A stretch of 13,360 nucleotides of DNA from a bacterium (GTDB lineage: Bacteria; JACRDZ01; JAJRWM01): assembly GCA_024276815.1 (NCBI GenBank), contig JAJRWM010000010.1, positions 1 to 13,360 on the forward strand, read 5' to 3'. The translations under genes were made by a program, and so were the position numbers. Shown here in pieces: positions 7,117 through 13,360 of the stretch (its first letter is position 1; every line of letters begins with the position of its first letter). The notes below the pieces were generated by a model, which was not told the DNA's origin, did no database searches, and was given only the letters and a program-made list of their open reading frames with translations.

Positions 7117-7287
7117 TTATTCCACTACCGCGGGAGCTGTTTTCCGGCGCAGATTGTCAATCGCGGCCAAATCTACCGAAATATGGTAATGCTCCGCCTC
7201 AGACAGCTCCTCTGCCGCTATCAACTTCTCAATTATCCGCCGACATAAAAAACACTCAGCCTGAACCTTGTCCGCCAACTTTAGCAT
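7117..7287 (-). CDS. 56-aa hypothetical protein with a CxxC motif
   Basis: A short acidic-to-neutral helical protein I cannot assign to a family. The sequence begins MLKLADKVQAECFLCRRIIE and has CFLC at residues 12-15, a possible metal or redox site. The rest is predicted helix with many Glu and Ala. I chose the ATG at 7287 because GAAGGGGG lies 8 bases upstream; the longer in-frame reading to 7344 has no such site and its added residues look like translated Shine-Dalgarno sequence. It is the first gene of the operon with the phosphoesterase (11-base gap), the DUF5683-like protein and the TPR protein. The last protein of the operon also has a CFxC motif. Confidence 0.65.
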   Translation of the reverse strand: MLKLADKVQAECFLCRRIIEKLIAAEELSEAEHYHISVDLAAIDNLRRKTAPAVVE

Positions 7288-7439
7288 GTGTAAGCCCCCT
7301 TCAAAAAAATGTACGCCAGTTTTTCCGCGGTTCGATATTCTCACAAACCTGACCCGTCATTCCTAGCCAGCGGGATCCGGAGCGGGTTCGTCTGAAAGGA
7401 ATCGGTTATCTCGCTGAGCTTTGATAGCCATTCATCCCC

Positions 7440-7452
7440 GCGGCTCCGCCGC
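7440..7452. other. Short GC hairpin in the gap between operons
   Basis: gcggc and gccgc form a 5-bp stem with a 3-base loop. It lies about 90 bases after the last gene of the recA-alaS operon and 150 bases before the 56-aa gene. No U-tract follows on the minus strand. A second weak inverted repeat, aataaat (7498-7504) with atttatt (7523-7529), lies closer to the end of the small basic gene. One of these could mark the 3' end of the upstream operon, but neither is a classical terminator. No promoter for the 56-aa gene operon could be identified in this 253-base gap. Confidence 0.25.
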
Positions 7453-7540
7453 AAGGTCCCGAATGTCAAGCAATAACATCGGTAAACAATGGCGCCTAAT
7501 AAATTATCGGTTATGGCCGGAGATTTATTGACTGCTAACG

Positions 7541-7630
7541 TTATTTCTTTTTATGACGATTCTTGCGTCGTTTCTTCTTGCGCTTGTGGGTAGCGATTTT
7601 TTTTCGCTTGCGCTTACGGCCACAACCCAT
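7541..7630 (-). CDS. 29-aa basic COX24/AURKAIP1-like (bacterial mS38-type) protein
   Basis: A 29-residue peptide, 19 of them Lys or Arg plus 2 His: MGCGRKRKRKKIATHKRKKK followed by RRKNRHKKK. The pattern of KR-rich start, I-A-T-H-K, then a basic helix ending NRHKKK is that of the COX24/AURKAIP1 domain, which in mitochondria is the small-subunit ribosomal protein mS38 and occurs in bacteria as a tiny stand-alone protein, probably ribosome associated. The ATG at 7630 is preceded by a near-perfect Shine-Dalgarno sequence (AAAGGAGG, 7640-7647) at 9-base spacing, which makes chance coding unlikely. It begins 28 bases after the alaS stop and is the last gene of that operon. The mS38-type assignment rests on pattern recall, not a search. 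Confidence 0.75.
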   Translation of the reverse strand: MGCGRKRKRKKIATHKRKKKRRKNRHKKK

Positions 7631-7658
7631 ATGAATACGCCTCCTTTAAAAGTACGTT

Positions 7659-10304
7659 CTAAGACTGCTTGATTAATTCCTCAACAGCTTCCATCGCCTG
7701 AGGAATTTTCGTTTTATCCTTACCGCCTGCCTGGGCGAAATCAGGCCGGCCACCGCCACGACCACCAAGTACCTGCGCCGCCGCCGCGATTAATTTTCCG
7801 GCGTTTAAGCGACCGGTTAAATCTTTGGTTACTCCCAAAACAATAGCGACGCCCTCATCCCGGGGCGCGAACAGTAAAACCAAACCGCTTCCCAGGCGGT
7901 TCTTCAGATCATCAACCACGCTCCTAAGCTGCTTGGCGTTTACCCCTTCAACTATTGTCATTAAACATTTCACTTCATTAACCGGTTTTACCCGGTCCAG
8001 CAAATCACCAGCCGCCGACAAAGCTTGCCTGGTGGCAAGTTCTTCCAACAGCTTATCTTTTTGCTTAATTTCCTTGAGCAGTTTTGCTACTTTTTCTTCC
8101 AGGTCATGGACTGAGACCCCCAACAACCCGCTGACGCCGTGAAGTATCTTTTCTTCCTCGACGCTTTTCTGCCAAGCCGGGTAACCGGCCAGACCCTCAA
8201 TCCGCCTGATGCCGGCGGCAATGCCGCTTTCAGAGGTTATTTTAAACAGACCGATCTCTCCGGAACGTCGACAGTGAGTTCCGCCGCAAAGCTCCGTACT
8301 GACCTCGCCCACGGAAACAGAACGCACGACCTGATCATATTTCTCACCGAAAAACGCCAGGGCGCCTGACTTAACAGCTTCATCATAACTGGTCTCGGAA
8401 ACATTTACCTCAGAGTCGGCCCGTATCCACTCATTAACCAGCTCTTCGACTTTTTTTAGCTCCCGCTCATGCAAGGCGGCCGGATGAGTGAAATCGAAGC
8501 GCAGCCGGGTAGCGGTAACCAAAGAGCCGGACTGCTTGATATGGTTACCCAGGACTTTCCGAAGCGCAGCCTGTAAAAGGTGAGTAGCCGTGTGGTTTAC
8601 CGCTGTCGCCTGCCGATGCCCGGCGTCAACCTCAGCGGTAAGGTCCATACCTGCGTCAATTATACCATGAGTGACTTTACCAAGATGCAGGAAAAGTCCG
8701 CCGCCGTATTTATGAACATCGGTGATCAGAACCTGCGAGTCCGCTCCCCTGAGCGAACCGCTGTCCCCGCGTTGGCCGCCGCTTTCCGCGTAAAAGGGAG
8801 ACCTGTCCAGCAGTAAAACGCCTTCCTGCCCTTCCGTTAACCGGCTCACTTCTTTATTATCATGAAGAATGCGCAGCAACCTGGCCCGGCAAGAACCATT
8901 ATCGTAACCAAGGAATTCAGTCGGGCCGATTTCTGTTAAAATGGTCCCGTAAATTTCCGGGTTCTCCGCTTCTTCATGGCTGAAACCGGTCGCCCCGCGG
9001 GCGCGTGTCTTCTGTTCCGCCAAAGCCTGCTCAAAACCGGCCACATCAATTTTAAAGTCCTCGTCATGAGCGATTTCCCTGGTCAGATCAAGCGGAAAAC
9101 CATAGGTATCATAAAGCTTGAAAGCCTCAATTCCCGGTATCGTATCTATGTTTTTTGCCCTGAGGCTGTCCAGCAATTCCGTGACCTTGGCGGAACCAAT
9201 CTCCAGGGTTTCCGAGAACCGCTCTTCCTCGCTTTTAACGACCTGGCTGATATGTTCCCTTTTTTCAACCAGTTCAGGATACGCCCGCTTCATCAGATCG
9301 ACGACCACGCCAACCAACTGGAAGAGAAAAAGATTCTTTAATCCCAGTTTCCGACCATTCTGGATTGCCCTCCGGATCAAACGGCGCAGAACATAACCGC
9401 GTCCCTCATTAGCCGGAAACACCCCGTCACTAATCAGGAAGGTCGCAGCCCTGACATGGTCGGCGATAACTTTCCAAGCGACGTCTGACGCCTCGTCCTG
9501 TTTATACCTGATGTTACTTAAGCGCGCCGTATATTCGATTATCGGTAAAATATTATCAATTTCGTAATTATTGTCCTTACCCTGAATAACGGAAGCTAAT
9601 CTCTCAAGCCCCAGACCGGTATCAATATTTCTCATGGGTAAAGGCGAAAGCATGCCATCAGCCCGGCAGTCATACTGGGTAAAGACCAGGTTCCATAATT
9701 CCAGGAAACGATCGCAGTCACAGCCAACCGCGCAAGTCGGCTTGCCGCAACCCCTGTCTTCACCCAGATCGATGAGAATCTCGGAACAGGGGCCGCAGGG
9801 GCCGGTCTCGCCCATACGCCAGAAATTATCCTCTTCGCCCAGCCTGACAATGCGTCCCGGCGAAACGCCGACCTCATCTTTCCAGATCCGGTAAGCTTCA
9901 TCGTCATCGGTGTAAATGGTAATCCAGAGGCGGGCCGGGTCTATTTTCATGACCTCGGTAATAAACTCCCAGCCCCAGCGAATGGCGTCTGGCTTAAAAT
10001 AATCGCCGAAGCTGAAATTGCCCAGCATTTCAAAAAAGGTGTGATGGCGGGCGGTGCGACCGACATTATCCAAGTCGTTGGTCCGGATACAGCGCTGACA
10101 ACTGGCCGCCCGGGTATACCCCTTGTTTTCCAGCCCCAGGAACATCTTCTTGAAAGGGACCATGCCGGCAATAGTAAACAGGATTGAGGGATCAACGGGG
10201 ATTAAAGAAGCGCTCGGTTCTATTTGACTGGAGCGTTCAGCGAAGAAATCCAGGAATGACTGACGTATCTGATCGACACTAAACAACCGATTGAGTTCCC
10301 ACAT
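7659..10304 (-). CDS. alaS: Alanyl-tRNA synthetase
   Basis: Full-length 881-aa class II synthetase that charges tRNA-Ala and clears mischarged Ser/Gly-tRNA-Ala. The catalytic core includes the block TNDLDNVGRTARHHTFFEML (75-94) and the motif GRGYVLRRLIRRA (301-313). The editing domain carries GGQRGDSG (509-516), HTATH (571-575) and CGGTH (673-677), giving the zinc-binding His and Cys set. The C-Ala region has a Gly-rich block near 850. A Cys-rich insert (CGKPTCAVGCDCDRF, 186-200) is present. The start ATG at 10304 has a poor Shine-Dalgarno site. The first ten residues (MWELNRLFSV) are a little longer than usual before the conserved QIRQSFLDFF. It follows recA by 30 bases and is probably co-transcribed with it. 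Confidence 0.98.
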   Translation of the reverse strand: MWELNRLFSVDQIRQSFLDFFAERSSQIEPSASLIPVDPSILFTIAGMVPFKKMFLGLENKGYTRAASCQRCIRTNDLDNVGRTARHHTFFEMLGNFSFGDYFKPDAIRWGWEFITEVMKIDPARLWITIYTDDDEAYRIWKDEVGVSPGRIVRLGEEDNFWRMGETGPCGPCSEILIDLGEDRGCGKPTCAVGCDCDRFLELWNLVFTQYDCRADGMLSPLPMRNIDTGLGLERLASVIQGKDNNYEIDNILPIIEYTARLSNIRYKQDEASDVAWKVIADHVRAATFLISDGVFPANEGRGYVLRRLIRRAIQNGRKLGLKNLFLFQLVGVVVDLMKRAYPELVEKREHISQVVKSEEERFSETLEIGSAKVTELLDSLRAKNIDTIPGIEAFKLYDTYGFPLDLTREIAHDEDFKIDVAGFEQALAEQKTRARGATGFSHEEAENPEIYGTILTEIGPTEFLGYDNGSCRARLLRILHDNKEVSRLTEGQEGVLLLDRSPFYAESGGQRGDSGSLRGADSQVLITDVHKYGGGLFLHLGKVTHGIIDAGMDLTAEVDAGHRQATAVNHTATHLLQAALRKVLGNHIKQSGSLVTATRLRFDFTHPAALHERELKKVEELVNEWIRADSEVNVSETSYDEAVKSGALAFFGEKYDQVVRSVSVGEVSTELCGGTHCRRSGEIGLFKITSESGIAAGIRRIEGLAGYPAWQKSVEEEKILHGVSGLLGVSVHDLEEKVAKLLKEIKQKDKLLEELATRQALSAAGDLLDRVKPVNEVKCLMTIVEGVNAKQLRSVVDDLKNRLGSGLVLLFAPRDEGVAIVLGVTKDLTGRLNAGKLIAAAAQVLGGRGGGRPDFAQAGGKDKTKIPQAMEAVEELIKQS

Positions 10305-10334
10305 GATATTCTAATATATTTTTCATGACAGAAA

Positions 10335-11471
10335 TCATTCTAATTCATCACCATCGAGTATCTGACTCTCGAAGTTAACCTCAGCGTCGGAGACGTCCAC
10401 CCCGACCAAAGGTTCTGTTTTGGGGATAACCGTCACCTCGTCTTCCACCTTCGAAGCTCCCGGGTGGAAATCATAGGCGTCCATAATCGCTTTGGTTAGT
10501 TTTTCCAGCAAGGCGGGGTTCTCCTTCATTTTGCTGCGCACGCCTTCCCGTCCCTGTCCTAACCGTTCATCGCCCCAGGAAAACCAGGAGCCGCTTTTCT
10601 TGATAATCTTCTTTTCCACCCCCATATCCAGCAGATACCCTGTCTTGGATATACCCTCGCCATAGATCAATTCTAAGGCTGACTTCTTGAAGGGAGGAGC
10701 CATTTTGTTCTTAACGACCTTGACAGAAACGTTATTACCAATCACCTCTCCATTGTGGGTAATCGAAGCGGTTCGCCTGATGTCAAGCCGTACCGAGGAG
10801 TAAAACTTCAAAGCCCGTCCACCGGTGGTGGTTTCTTTTGGCCCGAAACCAAAACCGCCGATGTTGGAGCGGATTTGATTGATAAAAATCATGGAAGTGT
10901 TGGTTTTACTGATCGCGCCGGTCAGTTTTCGTAAAGCCTGGCTCATAAGCCGCGCCTGCAAACCGACATGCGTGTCGCCCATTTCCCCGTCAATCTCGGC
11001 TTTCGGTACCAACGCGGCGACCGAATCAATGACGATAATATCCAAAGCGCCACTCCGCATCAGGGTGTCGGCGATCTCCAAAGCCTGTTCGCCGGTATCC
11101 GGCTGCGCGATGTAAAGGTTGTCTATATCGACCCCCAGCTTTTGCGCGTAACCGGGATCCAGCGCGTGCTCAGCGTCGATAAAAGCCGCCGTGCCGCCCA
11201 GCTTTTGAGCTTCGGCGATAATCAAAAGGGTGATGGTTGTTTTACCGGATGCTTCCGGGCCGTAGACCTCAATGACCCGGCCCCTGGGAATACCGCCAAT
11301 GCCCAGGGCTATATCCAGCGGCAGAATACCGGTCGGGATATAGGGCACGTCAAACCTGGAGGCGTCGTCCCCCAGACGCATAATCGAGCCTTTGCCGAAC
11401 TGACTTTCAATGCGGGTCAGGGCTAACTGCAAGGCATCCTGTTTAGTCATCTTAGCGTTACTTTTAGCCAT
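10335..11471 (-). CDS. recA: Recombinase RecA
   Basis: 378-aa RecA, the ATP-dependent strand-exchange protein of homologous recombination and the SOS coprotease. Walker A is GPEASGKTT (71-79), the catalytic Glu lies in [11 protein letters not shown] (97-106), Walker B is IIVIDS (145-150), and the subunit-interface and C-terminal core [14 protein letters not shown] (297-310) is intact, with an acidic tail. Loop L2 reads [18 protein letters not shown] (201-218), one residue longer than the common RMKIGVMFGNPETTTGG and quite different in sequence. The start is the ATG at 11471 ([20 protein letters not shown]), preceded by AAAGGGGA. A longer in-frame reading to 11537 overlaps thpR and lacks such a site. 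Its start lies 1 base after the thpR stop. No LexA box was found upstream of the operon. Confidence 0.98.
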   Translation of the reverse strand: MAKSNAKMTKQDALQLALTRIESQFGKGSIMRLGDDASRFDVPYIPTGILPLDIALGIGGIPRGRVIEVYGPEASGKTTITLLIIAEAQKLGGTAAFIDAEHALDPGYAQKLGVDIDNLYIAQPDTGEQALEIADTLMRSGALDIIVIDSVAALVPKAEIDGEMGDTHVGLQARLMSQALRKLTGAISKTNTSMIFINQIRSNIGGFGFGPKETTTGGRALKFYSSVRLDIRRTASITHNGEVIGNNVSVKVVKNKMAPPFKKSALELIYGEGISKTGYLLDMGVEKKIIKKSGSWFSWGDERLGQGREGVRSKMKENPALLEKLTKAIMDAYDFHPGASKVEDEVTVIPKTEPLVGVDVSDAEVNFESQILDGDELE

Positions 11472-11472
11472 C

Positions 11473-12057
11473 TCAATCCCCTTTGAGGTAAGTTTCGCCC
11501 ATGATCTTGTAGCTCGGTCCCTCGGGTGAAAGTTCACTTCTGAAAACGGAAATCTTGCTTACAGCCAAACCGCCGATGATCTCGGAACTGTTTTTCTCAA
11601 TTGCCTGCTTCAAGGCGGCTGTCTTTTTCAGGAATTTTATCCGGCCAAAGGTTAAATGCGGTGAATACGGCCGCTCTTCCAGCTTCAAGCCGATCCCGGT
11701 CAACTGTTTGCTTAATATGCCATGGAGCGCGACCACGTTGTTCTGCCCCTCTTTAATGCCAATCCAGACAACCCTGGGTCTTTTGATGTTCGGGAAAACA
11801 CCGCAACCGGCCAACTCTATTCTGAAAGGCGGAACTTCCCGTACGGCGATCTGGCAGGCGCTCATGACCTTGGGTATCAGTCTGGCGTCAATATCGCCAA
11901 GAAACTGCAAGGTTAAGTGCATGGTTTCCGGGGAGACCCACCGGTAATTACCAGGCAAAGAACTGAATTTATCCGCAAACACTTTGATTCGGTTACGAAT
12001 TTCATCTGTAAATCTTATCGCTATAAAGGTTCGGATTTGATTTTCTATTTGGGTCAA
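11473..12057 (-). CDS. thpR: RNA 2',3'-cyclic phosphodiesterase (LigT/ThpR, 2H family)
   Basis: 194-aa protein of the 2H phosphoesterase family, which opens RNA 2',3'-cyclic phosphates and can ligate 2'-5' tRNA halves in vitro. The two catalytic HxT motifs are HLTL at residues 47-50 and HLTF at 134-137, in the usual contexts [10 protein letters not shown] and YSPHLTFGR. The N-terminal IRTFIAIRF is typical of the family. The start is a TTG at 12057, four bases after the pncC stop, with no clear Shine-Dalgarno site, suggesting translational coupling. It ends one base before the recA ATG. Thus it is tightly embedded between pncC and recA, an arrangement known in other bacteria. Confidence 0.93.
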   Translation of the reverse strand: MTQIENQIRTFIAIRFTDEIRNRIKVFADKFSSLPGNYRWVSPETMHLTLQFLGDIDARLIPKVMSACQIAVREVPPFRIELAGCGVFPNIKRPRVVWIGIKEGQNNVVALHGILSKQLTGIGLKLEERPYSPHLTFGRIKFLKKTAALKQAIEKNSSEIIGGLAVSKISVFRSELSPEGPSYKIMGETYLKGD

Positions 12058-12061
12058 AGTT

Positions 12062-12580
12062 CTAGCAACTAATTTCTTTTTTTATTATTTCCAGGGCTTT
12101 CATCGCCGCCTGGATTTTAATCTCGCTTCTGGTTCCCCGGAAACTACAACTATAAGAAGCAACCCGCTCCTGACGCGCCCAGCCCAGGAAAACCGTGCCA
12201 ACCGGTTTTTCTCTTGAACCGCCGCCCGGACCGGCAAGGCCGCTGATCGCGACAGCGCAGTCACAGTTCAGCGCCTTAACAGCGCCTCTGGCCATTTCAA
12301 CAGCCACCGGTCCGCTCACCGCTCCATGAGCGATCAGCGTCGCCTTTTCAACTCCGAGAAGCCGCATCTTGACCCTGTTGCCATAGCAGACAACACCGCC
12401 CTGGAAAAAATCCGAGGCGCCGGGGAACTCGGTGATCAGATGCCCCAGCAAACCGCCGGTACACGACTCCGCAACCCCGAGAGTCAGACCGGAACCGGTC
12501 AAAATCCCCGCGATCAAGGCAACCCGCTCAACCGCTTCGGCAACAATTTTCATATTTGGGCCTATAAAGCTGAAAGACAT
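12062..12580 (-). CDS. pncC: CinA C-terminal-type nicotinamide-nucleotide amidohydrolase
   Basis: A single-domain CinA-C/PncC protein of at most 172 residues that deamidates nicotinamide mononucleotide to nicotinate mononucleotide in NAD recycling. The conserved core is GVAESCTGGLLGHLITEFPG (35-54) and FFQGGVVCYGNRVK (58-71), followed by AVAISGLAGPGGGSREKPVG (109-128), the usual Ser/Thr and Gly-rich features. The N-terminal COG1058 domain of full CinA is absent, so this is the stand-alone form. The ATG at 12580 gives the longest frame, but the promoter at 12596-12624 would leave a leader of only about 9 bases. The internal ATG at 12553 (MKIVAEAV) fits the usual N-terminus and leaves a leader of about 36 bases, and I favour it; neither has a strong Shine-Dalgarno site. 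First gene of the pncC-thpR-recA-alaS operon. Confidence 0.9.
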   Translation of the reverse strand: MSFSFIGPNMKIVAEAVERVALIAGILTGSGLTLGVAESCTGGLLGHLITEFPGASDFFQGGVVCYGNRVKMRLLGVEKATLIAHGAVSGPVAVEMARGAVKALNCDCAVAISGLAGPGGGSREKPVGTVFLGWARQERVASYSCSFRGTRSEIKIQAAMKALEIIKKEISC

Positions 12581-12595
12581 TCCAAAAGCAAGAGA

Positions 12596-12624
12596 ATCCT
12601 ATCATAATCACAACCGGCGGTCAA
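12596..12624 (-). promoter_or_regulatory. Sigma70-type promoter of the pncC-thpR-recA-alaS operon
   Basis: On the minus strand TTGACC (12619-12624, five of six) is followed after 17 bases by TAGGAT (12596-12601, four of six). The expected start of transcription is near 12589, immediately upstream of pncC. A perfect 9-bp inverted repeat abuts the -35 box on its upstream side. No LexA-type dyad overlaps it. Confidence 0.5.
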
Positions 12625-12626
12625 GC

Positions 12627-12657
12627 AATTTTCGGCAAAAGAGTTTCCCCGAAAATT
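12627..12657. promoter_or_regulatory. Perfect 9-bp inverted repeat next to the pncC promoter
   Basis: aattttcgg (12627-12635) and ccgaaaatt (12649-12657) are perfect inverted copies separated by 13 bases. The inner end lies 2 bases upstream of the -35 box of the predicted pncC promoter. It could be a bound operator or the 3' stem-loop of the upstream PstB-like gene, whose stop is at 12726-12728; no U-tract follows it in the direction of transcription, which argues against a simple terminator. Confidence 0.45.
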
Positions 12658-12725
12658 CCTGCGACTAACTTTTTTTGCCAACTTGCAGTTTGAGGATATT
12701 CGCCTGATCACACTTTGCTTTAGAT

Positions 12726-13360
12726 TTACTTTTCTTTTTTGGGCAGATAATGCCTGCTGATATAGTCTTCAGTGCGGCGTCTCGCCGGTCTGGAGAAAAA
12801 CTTCATGGTCTCGCCCGTTTCCACCAGTTCCCCGTCATAGAGGAAGGCGATGAAATCAGACAAAAGGGTGGCCTGCCGATTATTCTGAGTTGCCAGAACC
12901 ACAGTCATGTTTTTCTTCAGACGAGGCACGATCTCTTCAAAGCGCAGGGTGAAATCACGACCAAGACCCAGCGTCGGCTCATCCAGCAACAGGATGTCCG
13001 GTTCAGGCAGAAGTAATTGCGCCAAACAAAGCAAACGCTGCGCTCCGCAAGAAAGGGAATAAGCGTTCTTTTGCAGATAATCCCGGAAATCCCTCCAGAG
13101 ACCGTAAGGCTCAAGACGTTTTTCCAGGTATTCGACAATACTGTGCTTCTTAACGTCTTTGCGGCTAACCCGTAAATTATGCAGCAAGTTATCCAAAACG
13201 GTGCCCGGTATCAAAGAGTTGCTAGTGGTAAACATCGCGGTTTTGCCAGTTAAAAAGAGACGATTGAAATCAGGCGCCGTAATACATTCATCACCAATAT
13301 AAATTTCCCCCCGGTAATGACTGGTATGCAAAAAATCATTGAGACGGTTGATCGCCCTGA
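12726..13360 (-). CDS. PstB-like ABC ATPase, C-terminal part, with degenerate catalytic motifs (runs off right edge)
   Basis: 211 visible residues; the start and Walker A lie beyond the window. The alignment to phosphate importer ATPase PstB is recognisable throughout: RAINRLNDFL at the edge, GEI, the LWRDFRDYLQKNAYSLS block, ILLLDEPT (Walker B intact), SDFIAFLYDGELVETGET, and the terminal TEDYISRHY in place of TEDYITGRYG. Several functional positions differ: the Q-loop GMVFQ is AMFTT, the signature LSGGQQQRLCIAR is LSCGAQRLLCLAQ, the D-loop region SALDP is LGLGR, and the switch His of VTHN is Gln (ATQN). It may be a PstB paralogue with lowered or lost ATPase activity, or a relative with another role. 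A basic tail (LPKKEK) ends it. The name pstB is deliberately not assigned. Confidence 0.8.
   Translation of the reverse strand, partial: RAINRLNDFLHTSHYRGEIYIGDECITAPDFNRLFLTGKTAMFTTSNSLIPGTVLDNLLHNLRVSRKDVKKHSIVEYLEKRLEPYGLWRDFRDYLQKNAYSLSCGAQRLLCLAQLLLPEPDILLLDEPTLGLGRDFTLRFEEIVPRLKKNMTVVLATQNNRQATLLSDFIAFLYDGELVETGETMKFFSRPARRRTEDYISRHYLPKKEK

Noticed and set aside
7345-7540. tRNA or other structured RNA in the gap between the two operons
   Set aside because: Short inverted repeats exist but no cloverleaf, T-loop (GTTC-A) or other known RNA signature can be assembled.
11472-11537. Upstream extension of recA by 22 residues
   Set aside because: The added part overlaps thpR, and the downstream ATG at 11471 has a good Shine-Dalgarno site and the standard MAKSN-type RecA start.
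12581-12725. LexA/SOS box upstream of the recA operon
   Set aside because: Neither a GAAC-N4-GTTC type nor a CTGT-N8-ACAG type dyad is present; the only dyad is aattttcgg/ccgaaaatt, which is a different sequence.

Overview
The window is a bacterial chromosomal segment in which every convincing gene is read from the minus strand. It holds two housekeeping operons, a surface-glycan cluster, and genes cut off at both ends. The lineage cannot be fixed from the sequence. The order pncC/cinA-C, thpR, recA, alaS resembles that of several diderm groups such as Deltaproteobacteria and their relatives. A DUF5683-like secreted protein, TPR proteins and a TMTC-like TPR glycosyltransferase are common in uncultured diderm (FCB-like or Omnitrophota-like) genomes. 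GC content looks intermediate. No LexA box, tRNA, rRNA, CRISPR array or transposase gene was seen.

In plus-strand order: (1) 1-129 is the start of a membrane-anchored protein that runs off the left edge. Its probable leader (130-402) contains a sigma70-like promoter, a hairpin and a 69-bp element with long inverted termini. (2) 480-5349 is a glycan-type cluster, transcribed right to left: a stand-alone receiver protein, a polysaccharide-deacetylase-like protein, a DegT/AHBA-type PLP aminotransferase and a TMTC-like membrane glycosyltransferase with C-terminal TPRs. The receiver and aminotransferase genes each carry one apparent single-base frameshift, and the glycosyltransferase start is not resolved. 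(3) 5642-7287 is a tight four-gene operon: a 56-aa CxxC protein, a YfcE/MJ0936-type metallophosphoesterase, a DUF5683-like exported protein and a TPR protein. (4) 7541-12580 is a five-gene operon: pncC (CinA C-terminal domain), thpR, recA, alaS and a 29-aa, extremely basic COX24/AURKAIP1-like protein with an excellent Shine-Dalgarno site. A promoter and a perfect 9-bp inverted repeat lie just upstream of pncC. (5) 12726-13360 is the C-terminal part of a PstB-like ABC ATPase in which several catalytic motifs look degenerate.

The housekeeping operon covers NMN/nucleotide salvage, RNA 2',3'-cyclic phosphate hydrolysis, recombination, alanyl-tRNA synthesis and probably a ribosome-associated peptide. 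The observations I rate highest are the motif-degenerate PstB-like protein, the tiny COX24-like gene behind alaS, the paired frameshifts in the glycan cluster, and the 69-bp inverted-repeat element in the leader at the left.
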